From Medicago truncatula (Eukaryota > Streptophyta > Magnoliopsida > Fabales > Fabaceae): a stretch of DNA of 64,000 bases. The first letter of the stretch is position 1; each line of letters begins with the position of its first letter. Position numbers and translations under genes: made by a program. The stretch spans positions 52,725,762-52,789,761 of the forward strand of contig NC_053042.1 in assembly GCF_003473485.1 (NCBI RefSeq). The letters are read 5' to 3'. Below the pieces are notes generated by a model. It made no database searches. It saw nothing but the letters and a program-made list of their open reading frames with translations, and was not told where the DNA came from. Positions 1-9,809 of this stretch are shown in pieces.

Positions 1-26
1 CAATCTTCATTTCTTCTCATGTGCAG

Positions 27-493
27 TTCATGGTTCTGCTGATTTTAAGACATACTCTTCCCCTCATAATTAGTGGAAATAAAGACTATTCTTTCCCACT
101 TTTCATGGTATGTTCTGCATAACATACAATTTCAGTGATGGTTTTGATCATTCTCTTACCAAGTTTTTCTCAATTTGATGGAGTTTTGATAGGTGTTATT
201 ATTTCGGAGTGCTGGTATCGTTGTACCTATATACTTCATGGTTAGAGCCATGGCACTAATCCAGCGACATCGGAGACAACATCGAGTGAGTTTCTATCAT
301 AGGTTAACCCTTTTTTTGTCTCTTTGCCATTGTGCACATGAATCTTCATATACTCACGGTAAATTCTCTGGTGTTTTTTTCCTTGGTCATTTGTAACTAT
401 TAGGAGCATCCTAGTGCCTTGGTCAGTTCATCTGATGATGAAATCGAGGAAGCAGCTTTGCAGTCGCAACCTCATATCATGCATTTAGTGTAA
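27..493 (+). CDS. RING-CH (MARCH-like) E3 ubiquitin ligase, C-terminal exons only
   Basis: Three consecutive coding exons, 27-107, 193-285 and 404-493 (stop TAA), are joined in phase 0 by GT/AG introns. They encode a hydrophobic tail: an LRHTLP motif, a YSFPLF stretch, then a second membrane-like segment (IVVPIYFMVRAM) followed by a basic run and an acidic SSDDEIEE tail ending MHLV. This order (LRHTLP, two membrane helices, basic Gln/Arg-rich segment, acidic C-terminus) is what I know from plant RING-CH/DUF3675 proteins, membrane-anchored E3 ligases whose N-terminal RINGv domain would lie upstream of this window. The RING itself is not visible, so the enzymatic role is inferred from the tail. 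The gene appears intact in what can be seen. The 3' UTR follows 493. Confidence 0.78.
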
Positions 494-2450
494 AAACAAT
501 GTAGCCACTTTATGTAAATGAAGTTTGAAAAGCTCCAGTTCTAGCCTCTAGCTGCTGCAATTTGTGTTCTGATTTGATGGAAATTGGTGGAGGCAATTCT
601 TTGAGAACCTTGATTTTGCTTAGTGAGGATAAAAATAGTCACAAGACAAGACACTGAAATTCTTCTAAGTCGCAAAGGTGTCATAGCTCATAGAGGCATT
701 GCAGGGTATTCATATATCAAAGTTCCTGTAATAATGTCTTACTCATCAGCAAGTCTTGCAGGTTTCAGCAGCTAGTTATGTTTGCATTATTGTTTTGCTT
801 TGAGTTTAAATTCTTCAGATTCAAAACAATATTCTAAGTGTATAGCTAGATAATTATAAAGGGTTTTTCTAACGTCTACAATCTTGCACATGATAAGGAT
901 CATTAATTTCCAACTAAAAAAGAAGAAAAATCAACAAAACTTACCGTGTGCAAGGTTTCACACGTTAGCCGGACACTATTATATATAGAAAATTACACAT
1001 GTAAATAACAAAGATGGATGTACAACTTAATTGTATATGATTGCAATGAAAAATTGTCACGTTTGTGATATTTATTTCAGCATAGGAATAGAATCAAAGT
1101 TTTATTTTATCTTTGTTTTTCATGCTGTTTGTATGACCAGCCTATTTATTATAAAAGAGCCGTAGATAATTAGCATACGATGTTATCTGCAGTAATTCTG
1201 ATTGGAACCTTTGAGACATTGTGACTGCCTCACCCCCTTCTCAACTTCCAACAGTTCTCTTGTTGGAAAATGAATATAAGCATCATTGTACAAGGGTCGA
1301 CACAATGGGTACTCCAAACCAGACACAAAAGAGAATGTATATAGGTAAGGAAGGGTAGAAATCTGTTAAAGCCACTCAAGTTAAGATTGACATATTAATA
1401 ATACATAGTAGAAGTTAAGCAGGCCTTGATTGAGTCAAAGCATAAACGACAATCAAATGACTCAAAGCAGAGTGTTACATCAAAGCAACTCCCTCTCGTC
1501 CCTTTGCTGGAATACAAGAGATGCTAAAAGACAAAACAGATGTGGCAAATATTATCAGATGGCATGACAAACATGACACCCAACTAACTACCTATAAACC
1601 TCGTACCAAACTGATGATAGGAACTTGGACATATAACACAATAGATCAAATTCTTATCTACATTAAAAATTCAGCACTTAAACTAAATTAAACACTTCTA
1701 GATGCAACATTTAAAAGTCTTAAACTACATACTCAAAATAACAAATTCACAAATTACTTTCAGTCACTCATGAGTTTGAAATGCAAAACTCGTAATCCTA
1801 AGTCTTAACCATGCATTTTGGATTGAGTCGTCAGATTGCTAAGATCAACTTGTTAACACCCCCTAAGTCTTAACCTTTGCCCGTTACTAGCATTAATACA
1901 TTCAAGAGAGGCTTGAAGGACTTTGGTTAGGGCTATTGAAACATCATCAGTAATTTGTTTTCACTTTGTTTTTTGTTGTTTGTGAGACAGTCTCTTTGAA
2001 CGATTTTTGTCTCTTAGTACTGGTTTTAGTACTATGAATGAACTTCACCAGGTTTTATTCCTTTATCTCTCTTGCAAGAAGAGTCACTCATAACTGGCCT
2101 TGAATTGAAAGTGGCTAAATATTATTAGGCCAAAATCTAAAGAACATTGGTCCAAATGGAAGCACGACCACAAAAAAAAATTGGATCAAATTTTTATATG
2201 GAAGCAATATTAATTAACCATCTAAAAACTAATTTTTCTTAAAAAAAAATTCTAAAAAACAATGATAAAAAAAGATGAATCTATTTTCAATATTTTCACT
2301 TTTCACACGTGATTCATTCATATGCATTAAGCTAACACACACCGGCCACACAATTCATTGGTAAATTAACATCAGAAATGAGAATAATTGACTACACTTT
2401 TGCTGAGACCTTGAAAATTGAAGCTACATTCATTAAGAGTTAGGAGAGAT
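494..2450. other. Intergenic, no gene seen
   Basis: AT-rich sequence starting with the presumed 3' UTR of the RING-CH gene. I see no ORF with family resemblance, no clear TIR/TSD pair and no RNA gene. Several short A/T runs are present. Confidence 0.6.
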
Positions 2451-2477
2451 GAGATCAGCTTCAACACAATAATGTTC

Positions 2478-2485
2478 TATATAAA
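2478..2485 (+). promoter_or_regulatory. TATA box of small glycine-rich gene 1
   Basis: tatataaa about 110 bases before the ATG at 2597. The same motif sits at an equivalent place upstream of the paralog at 18448, in a conserved leader, which supports its role. Confidence 0.6.
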
Positions 2486-2596
2486 GCCATAACTAGCTGC
2501 TCAATTTCTTATCCATACCCTCCCTTGAAAGTTGAAACACAAACCTTGTTTTTTTTTATTGATCTTATTATAGTATTTCTGTGAACATTTTGAACT

Positions 2597-2800
2597 ATGG
2601 ACGGCAAAGGAAATAATAGCAATGTTGGTGGTGGTGCAGCAAACAATCCCAAAGACAATGTTGGTGCTACTACTAAAGGTGATACAATGAAAGCTCCTGG
2701 TGGAGATGGATCCAACATTTCAAGGGAGGAATTTGAGAAAAACCCACAAGGCTATTTTGCTGATTTGCATGCTGCTCAAAAGGATAGTAAGAAGAACTAG
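2597..2800 (+). CDS. Small glycine-rich protein, copy 1 (unknown function)
   Basis: A 67-codon intronless ORF starting MDGKGNN and ending DSKKN. The N-terminal half is low-complexity Gly/Asn; the C-terminal half carries the block MKAPGGDGSNISREEF then NPQGYFADLHAA. The same block is kept in the paralogs at 18448-18648 (+) and 45615-45845 (-), while the N-terminal half differs in length and composition, so the C-terminal block is likely the functional part. There is no signal peptide, membrane segment or cysteine. A TATA box and a conserved 5' leader precede it, and the 3' UTR (2801-2900) is conserved with copy 2. I do not recognise a named family. The start is the first ATG after the conserved leader and matches the paralog. 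Confidence 0.8.
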   Translation: MDGKGNNSNVGGGAANNPKDNVGATTKGDTMKAPGGDGSNISREEFEKNPQGYFADLHAAQKDSKKN

Positions 2801-3090
2801 CTAGCTACTTAGTTTCCTTTTCTAATAATGTTATGGCTATGGTGTTATATGTTCTGAAGAATATTTTGTCATGTGCTACTGCTAAGGAATAAATAAGAAT
2901 TAATCTTTAAGTTTGTCCTAAGGTAAATGTACGATAATAAAACACTTTTCTTTGTTGGTCCCTTTAATTTTTTAGTAAAGATATTTCTTCAATTTTCGCT
3001 TTAGGTCTCATTTGAATAAGAAGACCTTTGAATTTTTAGTAAAGATGAAGCAATATCTTTACTAAAAATTCAAAGGTCTAATAAAGCATT

Positions 3091-3220
3091 GTTCCTTTGT
3101 ACATTCTATAAAGAAAGGATAATTAATACATAGAAGAGCTGAACAATGCTTTTGGAGCAGGAGACAATAAATTCAAATTGAACGTATGCAAAAGCTTCTA
3201 TGCATAAGATTTTCATAAAA
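3091..3220 (-). pseudogene. Fragment of QSOX 3'-flanking sequence
   Basis: The run from the 'gtacattctat' motif through 'ggagcaggagacaataaatt' and 'aagcttctatgcataagatttt' matches, with scattered differences, the sequence just beyond the QSOX stop at 26250-26370, and the equivalents at 9880-9990 and 21600-21720. No coding part of QSOX accompanies it here. It marks the outermost unit of the duplicated cluster. Confidence 0.6.
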
Positions 3221-3329
3221 AGTTACTTGTTAATTAAAGTAAGTGGCGCCAAATTTGGCTTCTTAATAATCTGAGGGATTATTAATGGAAGAACGATAAG
3301 GAGTGGAGATTAAGAAATGTTGCTACTCT

Positions 3330-4171
3330 CACACTACTATAAGATCATAGAGAATCAAAACTATTGTGAGACTACAATCTTTGAGACTTCAAAGCATACT
3401 GAATATCTTGCAATTGAGATTGAGAACCATAAACCACTTCTTTGCACTGAACATGAAATAGAAATGTTGTTAAATACTATTTCTTGACTCATCCATCACC
3501 AGGCTACTCCCACGCACTATGATGTAGACAAATTGGCGGTGCGTATCAAAGATGAAGTGGCATGCAAGAAAGGTTCATTCAGAATGGTGCAAATTTTGCA
3601 TCCGGTGTTAGAATGACCCGAATTATACCTTTTCGGAAAGCATCGGATCTCACGAGCAAAACTCATCGCTTCATCATGAAGTAGGGATGAATTTAGTCAT
3701 TTGAGGTCGTCTGAAGGTCGAAAACTGCATTTTAATATTTCAGCATATTCTAGATTTTTCTATTATATTTCAGTTTGTTATTTTTCAGCCCATATATGTT
3801 TGTTATTTCCTCTAGTATTTAAACATAACTTATGCAGTCTAAGAGACACTTTTTTTCATTCAATAAAAATTATCGAGACTTTTCTCAATTCAACAATGCT
3901 TTGTCAGAACTACCTCTCTGTTACTGAGGGAAAATTCCGCAGTAACATTACGGACGTCAATATTACTGATATTTTTTGTCACCAATCCACCAGTAATGCG
4001 TAGTACTGAGGGATTTTTTGCATTACTGAGAGTTTAGTTATGCCATTAAATTGTAAAATTCTTGTAGTGGGTCTGTCGCTTGCAGCCTATCTGTTTATCT
4101 TTTAGGTTTAGCGCTTGCTAACCCTTGCTTCCGTCCTGCATCACACTACTATGAGATCATAGAGAATCAAA
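3330..4171. repeat. Segment bounded by a 30-bp direct repeat
   Basis: The motif cacactactat(a/g)agatcatagagaatcaaa occurs at 3330-3359 and again at 4142-4171 with one mismatch. Between them is about 780 bp without a recognisable protein. The sequence near 4010-4070 (ctgagggattttttgc, ttcttgtagtggg) resembles the ends of plant CACTA elements, but I could not pair two termini. Confidence 0.4.
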
Positions 4172-4183
4172 GCATAATGCATA

Positions 4184-4570
4184 CCTCCAATTTCACATTC
4201 TCTAAAATTTTCACATATTTTATATTGGAGTCATCTTCGTTGATGTGACTTATTCACTAATGACATTGAAGTGTTGTAGTCTAATCTATTCTAAGTGGGA
4301 GTATTGTCAAATCAACAAAAATAAACCTAAAATATAATAGGGTGGAAATTCTAGAAAAAGTTAAAGTAGATAACCAAAATTATAGTTTTTATAATGAGGG
4401 GCCAAATTGTTTTTCTTTTTTAATATGAGGATCAAAATGATGGACCAAAATTTCCTTTTCTTTTTCAATATGAGAATCAAAAGTGCATTAAGGAAAAAAA
4501 AGAAGAAAATAAAAAGTGAATCCTATGTTACCATTGGTTGCTGCTTTGATTTTAAAAATTAAATGATTTT
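4184..4570. repeat. Duplicated segment shared with 19692-20132
   Basis: From 'cctccaatttcacattctc' to 'aaaattaaatgattt' this segment is repeated at 19692-20132 in the same orientation with small indels. It lies downstream of glycine-rich copy 1 here and of copy 2 there, so it is part of one duplicated block. At 20132 the second copy ends abruptly and retroelement sequence begins. Confidence 0.75.
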
Positions 4571-5033
4571 TTATTCCTTTTTGGGAAATGCTAACTTATA
4601 ACTATATAAGACATAAGTTAATGAGTCAAAAGTAGAAATATTTTATTGTAATTAATGCATTTGAATTGACATACAACCTAAGTTCTATATAAGTTAAATT
4701 GACAAAAGAGCGCCATTTTTTTGTCCCTAAAAAAAACCCCATTTTTCTGCATTGAATATCATGTCATATTAGCCATGCAAAAAGAGATTTGACAAGAATC
4801 TCTCAATCCAATAAATATTTCAATGTAACGAAAATGTATTGTTTGAAAAAGATAAACGTGGATTGGTTTTTTTAAGTCAAATCACAACGCGGGTGTTGGT
4901 ATATACACAACAAAAAGTGGCTATAAAATGACTCCTTTGCATCCGATTTTAATATATCATTTCTCAGTCTAAAGTAACAAACACACCCACCTACCCTTTT
5001 CATTTTTCTCTTTTATCGTTTTGTACTTCAACC

Positions 5034-5707
5034 GTGTCGAGCGAAAGGAAAGGTCGTGGTCGCCAAAAGATTGAGATGAAAAAGATGAGCAACGAGAGCA
5101 AACCTTCAAGTGACTTTCTCAAAGCGTCGTAGTGGGCTCTTCAAGAAAGTCAGTGAATTTTGCACCCTTTGTGGTGTAGATGTTGCTCTCGTTGTATTCT
5201 CACCTAGTGAAAAGGTATTTTCTTTCGGTCATCCAAATGTTGATACAGTCTAGATCACTATCTCTTTGGGGTCCCACCGCAAAACAATAGCACCACATAA
5301 TTCATCGAGGCTCACCGTAGCGCCAAAGTGTGTGAGCTTAATGTTGAGTTGATTCAAATCAACAACACACTAGACGAGGAGAAAAAGCATATGACTTGAG
5401 TTTTTTGTGCAAGGCGTTCAAGGCTCAATTTTGGTGGGCTTGTCCGATTAATGGGATGAATAGGGCACAACTTGAATTATTCAAGAAGATTTTGTTGGAG
5501 CTTAAGAAACTTGTTTCTCATCATGTTGATAGGAGTGCAATTTAGGGTGCTTCTGCTCAAACATTTTCATTTTCTGTTGGAAATGATTTATCCTCTAACA
5601 TCCCTCTCCATTATCAGCCAAATCCTCAACAAACTGAGATATTTTCGCCACAAATTTTTCATAACCATATGTTTCAACCGCATTTAATTGGCTTAAACAA
5701 TATGGGA
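5034..5707 (+). pseudogene. Malpha (AGL62-like) MADS-box pseudogene
   Basis: Nearly the whole coding length of the two intact MADS genes in this window can be followed, but it is broken. The start codon reads GTG (5034-5036) where both intact copies have ATG. One base is inserted near 5101, after the codons for NES, shifting the frame. One base is missing at about 5250, just before a tag in the region encoding the TVIDRYL motif. Further indels occur near 5395 and beyond. The upstream 320 bases (TATA-like tataaaat at 4922 and the cgccattttt block) are still recognisably the shared MADS promoter, so this was a complete tandem duplicate that decayed in place rather than a retrocopy. Confidence 0.9.
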
Positions 5708-5754
5708 GGAAGAGGATATGTACCCCGCGAATTCTATTGAAGTTCTAGAGTCAT

Positions 5755-5990
5755 TAAGTTCAGCTTCACCACTTTATTTGTGTTGCATGAAAATCCATAA
5801 CCAATTCTATTTCTCTTCTATGCCCTCTCTTGAAACTCAAACTTTTGTTTACGGGTCTAATCATATATCTGTTATCATTTTGAACTATATAGATGGCAGA
5901 GGAAAGGGTAGTTATAAGTTTGTTGCCTAAAGTATATGCACCGTTTATCTATAATAAAACACTTTTCTTTGTTGAATCCTCTTCTATACT
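5755..5990 (+). pseudogene. Remnant of a small glycine-rich gene
   Basis: Just downstream of the MADS pseudogene is a degenerate 5' leader (gttcagcttcaccac..., tgccctctcttgaaactcaa..., cattttgaactat) followed by 'agatggcagaggaaaggg', matching the leader and first codons (MDGKG) of the genes at 2597 and 18448. The coding body is missing; the sequence then jumps to 'ataataaaacacttttctttgttg', which is the 3' flank of those genes. It is an internally deleted copy and shows that a glycine-rich gene once followed this MADS gene. Confidence 0.65.
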
Positions 5991-6478
5991 TATTTTGTCT
6001 AGTAAACTGGTGATTTTTATGCGAATTTGAAACTTTGTATGCTTAATGACAATTTCATCTCCTTTTTTATTAATCAAGAATAACTATATGTATGTTTGGA
6101 TTGACATCATGTTTGGTAGAATCGTAGTAAGCCATTGTGATTTTGTTAAAATTGCAATTTAGAGTTCAATAAAAAATCACAAGAATCTAAATATTGAATA
6201 CCATAACATGTCTGGTTTTTCTTTTGTCTAGTTATATATTGCTGTTTTTTTCCTTCTTATGAAATTAGTGACAGAGGATCCGCCGCTCCCTCCTACCATT
6301 TTGGTTTCTATCTCTCTCGACATTTCTCTCTCTCATCCTCATCTCTTCGTTTTTTCATTTGTCTCTCCTCACTCACAAAAATTGCATGGACTGCAGTCAT
6401 GTGGCTAGCAACTGATCCAATTTCAAGTGATAATTTTGGACATCTATTAAGGTCAAGACCCTAGCTATACTGGATTAA

Positions 6479-6672
6479 AAAAAGACTTAAATGCATTTTT
6501 GACCTCTATCTTTGCCATGGTAGCAATTTTGACTCCATATTAAAAAAAAACCACTTTCGAGCACTCTAAGTTTACCCCTTTTGCAACCTTGAGACCCCTT
6601 TGATTTTGACTCAGTCAACGCCCACGTGGCTCCTCACTTAAGTGAGATGACGCCACGTGGGTAATATGAAAA
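6479..6672. mobile_element. Possible half of a MULE-type foldback element
   Basis: Sequence 'gacttaaatgcatttttgacc', a tract naming the same kind of low-complexity steps, and the 'gactcagtcaacgcccacgtgg' core resemble the left arm and centre of the foldback element at 16032-16345. No matching right arm or target duplication is visible, so it would be truncated. Confidence 0.35.
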
Positions 6673-6734
6673 AACCACTTGTGTACATTAAAAAATAAAA
6701 AAAAAATAAAAAGAAAGGGAATAGGAAGGGCACG

Positions 6735-7380
6735 TGACTGGTTGAAGATCTTCTTCTTCGTTATCAAACACAGAAGATTCAACATACAAACCCAGAACAC
6801 CCAAAAAATCATCGAAATACAAAATTTAACTTTTCTTTGTTCATCCTCTTCACCCAACACCGTACCTTCCACCAAATCAACTTCCTCCTTCCTCTCCCGC
6901 TTCTCCCCCGATACTTCTCACCCAAAACTAGTCGCTCAAAATCGTTTCAGATTTCAAACGCACCCTCGATAATCTAAGCTTTGAAATTATCCCTAAAAAG
7001 AATTTCTCCTTCAAAAGCAAAGCCAATAAGAAGGTTATTGCAGAATCGAAATAGAGTATTACTCCAGTTCTAGATTCGGCTCAATTGAGTTTTACGGTGC
7101 GCGATTCTCCAGGGTTTAGGAACAAAACCGGTGAGGTATTGATTGGGGAGTTTAATGAATCGGAGGTTGGGGAATTCACGATTTCGGATCTGGATTCGTG
7201 TGAAGTGAGGATAACTGGTTGTATTAGGTTTTGTTGAGGGTTTTGTTTTTGTTATTGCATCACATTAATTTAGATTCTTGGTGCTAAGAGAAGTGATTTC
7301 TATCTTAGGGTTAGGAGCAGGCCTATTGTTGAGGATTGTAATGGTGTGAGTAAGAGTTACCAAGGGATTGTGAATTTGTG
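6735..7380 (+). pseudogene. TFCC: Tubulin-folding cofactor C retropseudogene fragment
   Basis: Conceptual translation across frames gives STSSFLSRFS, then KKNFSFKSKANKK, then DSPGFRNKTGEVLIGEF, EVGEFTISDLDSCEVRITGC and, after a deletion, SDFYLRVRSRPIVEDCNGV. These are the TBCC-domain landmarks of plant tubulin-folding cofactor C as I know them, in the correct order and without introns. The reading frame is interrupted by stops and by a deletion in the beta-helix part. It has no detectable promoter of its own. I infer a processed, truncated copy of a gene elsewhere. The domain assignment is by motif memory; protein search would settle it. Confidence 0.65.
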
Positions 7381-7389
7381 AGATCACAT

Positions 7390-8022
7390 TAAATTTTAAT
7401 TGACGCTATAAATCTATCAATGTGCATAAAGGAATTTGTAAAATACTTACTTCCTCAGTCCGGATGTATAAATAAGCATTTGTTTTGCTTTTTTTCATCC
7501 TAAAAATACTTATTATCAATGCATATAAGAATGCAAATCAGTTCTTATAAAACAAAATGCAAGGCAGTTACCAAACAGAGTATAAAATACATTTCATCAG
7601 ATAACATTAGGGTACAATAATTTGATGCAGGTTTTGGACATTCATTTTTTTGACATATGCAAGACTTGGAAACGTTTTCATCTTAACCAGATTCAGAAAT
7701 ACAAAAGGACAATTTTCATGTGAAGTGAACTATTGATAAATAGTACCAATTTGCTAACTTTTTCATCTCAACATTAGTGTATAATAGCACACTACTTCTT
7801 TTTTCCCACTTTTTGAACCCTTCACTACTCAATTCATTGCATCAATTGCACAGCATAAAAAAACATTAGCAAGCCTGAATGTTTGTCGACACCTCCAACT
7901 ACCTTCAACTAGACTAGTGATAAGGGATAACATATGAGCATGTGAGCAAATAATTCAACACATGAACACAAGTTAATCGAAGCTGATAAAGACTAACCAA
8001 TGTGCAAAGAATTCAACAACAT
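7390..8022 (-). pseudogene. QSOX: QSOX fragment: intron 1 plus stub of exon 1
   Basis: On the minus strand this matches intron 1 of the complete QSOX gene. The landmarks are 'ggtgtacaataatttgatg' (here gggtacaataatttgatgc), 'tttttgaacccttcac' and 'cctccaactaccttcaac'. It ends with the exon 1 donor region (gactaaccaatgtgcaaagaattcaacaac, 7993-8022), where the gene encodes VVEFFANW. Then it breaks abruptly into the MADS promoter. There is no remaining reading frame. It lies upstream of the MADS gene at 8405 exactly as the fragment ending at about 23105 lies upstream of the MADS gene at 23457. Confidence 0.75.
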
Positions 8023-8288
8023 ATTGCAAATTTCTAGAAATATCAAGGTACAGCATATCCAATAGTTTGCTGAATAAGGTAAGATATACAAATTTGCAAA
8101 ACGGCGCCATTTTTTTACATTGAATTTCCTGCCATAAAAGGCATGCAAAACAGATTTGATAAGAATCTCCTTCTAGTCTAGTAAATTATCAATATGAAAA
8201 GATACAACGTTTGAAAAAGATAGCCACGGTTGGTATTCAAAGAAAAATCATAATACAATACTTAAAACACATACACACAAAAATTGAC

Positions 8289-8297
8289 TATATAAAA
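8289..8297 (+). promoter_or_regulatory. TATA box of MADS gene 1
   Basis: tatataaaa 116 bases before the ATG at 8405, within a promoter block conserved at all three MADS copies (about 4720-5030, 8100-8400, 23145-23455). Confidence 0.6.
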
Positions 8298-8404
8298 AGA
8301 CCCCTCCACACCCAATTTTAATGTGTCATTTCTTACTCTAAAATAACAAACACACAATCACCCACCTTTTTCTTTTCTTTGTTCTCTCTGTTTGTGTGTC
8401 AGCC

Positions 8405-9091
8405 ATGTCGAGTGGAAAGAAAGGCCGAGGTCGCCAAAAGATCGAAATGAAAAAGATGAGCAACGAGAGCAACCTACAAGTGACTTTCTCAAAGCGTCGT
8501 AGCGGACTCTTCAAGAAAGCCAGTGAGCTTTGCACCCTTTGTGGTGCAGATGCTGCTCTCGTTGTATTCTCACCTAGTGGAAAGGTATTTTCCTTTGGTC
8601 ACCCCAATCTTGATACGGTCATAGACCGCTATCTTTCTCTTGTACCACCACAAAACAACGGCACCATGCAACTCATTGAGGCTCACCGCAATGCCAACGT
8701 TCGTGAACTCAATGCTCAGATGACTCAAATCAACAACACGTTGGATGCCGAGAAGAAGATTGGCGATGAGCTGAGCCATTTTCTCAAGGAAACAGAGGCT
8801 AATTTTTGGTGGGCTTGTCCGGTTGATGGAATGAATAAAGATCAACTTGAATTATTCAAAAAGGCATTGGAGGAGCTTAAGAAACTTCTAATTCAACATG
8901 CTACAACTCGAACTCTTCCATTTTTTGTTGGCAATGCTTCTTCCTCGAACGTTTATCTCCATCATCAGCCAAATGCTCAACAAGCTGAAATGTTGCCACC
9001 ACAATTTTTTCAAAACCCTATGTTGCAATTGCAGCCTCATTTGTTTGATGGATCAATGATGCCTCACCATGGCTTCAATAATATGGTGTAA
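8405..9091 (+). CDS. Type I Malpha MADS-box transcription factor (AGL62-like)
   Basis: A 228-residue intronless ORF. The ATG at 8405 (MSSGKKGRGRQKIEM) is chosen over the in-frame GTG at 8396 because MADS domains begin a few residues after Met and the paralog starts at the same place. Residues about 7-66 form the MADS domain with the basic DNA-contacting stretch [16 protein letters not shown] and the VVFSPSGKVFSF beta strands; residues 67-82 carry the SFGHPNLDTVIDRYL signature of the AGL61/62/23/28 group. A coiled-coil region follows and the C-terminus is Gln/His/Met-rich. Type I genes are typically intronless and act in female gametophyte and endosperm development; that role is family knowledge, not seen here. 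Flanked on both sides by QSOX pseudogene pieces. Its 3' UTR resembles that of the small glycine-rich genes. Confidence 0.95.
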   Translation: MSSGKKGRGRQKIEMKKMSNESNLQVTFSKRRSGLFKKASELCTLCGADAALVVFSPSGKVFSFGHPNLDTVIDRYLSLVPPQNNGTMQLIEAHRNANVRELNAQMTQINNTLDAEKKIGDELSHFLKETEANFWWACPVDGMNKDQLELFKKALEELKKLLIQHATTRTLPFFVGNASSSNVYLHHQPNAQQAEMLPPQFFQNPMLQLQPHLFDGSMMPHHGFNNMV

Positions 9092-9320
9092 TAATATGTT
9101 CTGTAGAATATATTTCAAGAGGCTATGGAATAAATAAGAATTAATCCTTTAAGTTTGTGGCTAATTTACTTTGTTGGTCCCTCTGCTATGCTTGTTTTTG
9201 TCTACTAATTTTTTTTTGTTGATTTGATACTTTTCATGCGTAGTGATAATTTTTATCTCCTTTAATCAAGAATAACTACCAATATGTTTGATTTTTCTGC
9301 TGTCTAGTTATGCATAGCTG
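9092..9320 (+). repeat. MADS gene 1 3' region homologous to glycine-rich gene 3' UTR
   Basis: 'atatgttctgtagaatatat', 'ggaataaataagaatt' and 'ctttgttggtccctc' follow the MADS stop in the same order and spacing as they follow the glycine-rich stop codons at 2800 and 18648, continuing to 'tttaatcaagaataact'. A deletion that fused a MADS stop region to the 3' UTR of a neighbouring glycine-rich gene would explain it. Confidence 0.7.
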
Positions 9321-9809
9321 ATATGATGGCACAAGTGTGTGTCTAGAATTATCAGGATTGGCGGCAAAATAATTAGTGGTCAGTAGTTTAAAATCAAACA
9401 AAATGAATGGTTTACTGTTGGAACTCTATCCATTGAATTTACTTTCTGATTTCATGCCAACAATCAAATCTTTGGCTATGTTTGAATAGAAGATCACCGA
9501 TGTTATATAGGATTCTTGCGCATATATTTCATTTCACACAGTAAGACTTCTTATATTTTTGTAAAAGCTTCACTTTGAAATTCACTTTAGCTTTTGTTCT
9601 CATTGCAATATGTATTTTGCGGTGTTTGTTAATCATCAAGCGATAATCTACTATCGGCCACATGATTTGAAATATTTCCTAAAAAGTGAACCACACACAG
9701 TAATTTAATTCGTCTTTATATAACTTTAACTTATACAGTTGCTTTAATCATCAAAAATAAAAATCCAAAATTACAAAGCAAAAATGTTACTAGTACACGT
9801 TATGTGATC

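Noticed and set aside
3701..4003. 100-codon ORF
   Set aside because: No resemblance to a family and strong T-rich composition; lies within a repeat-bounded segment.
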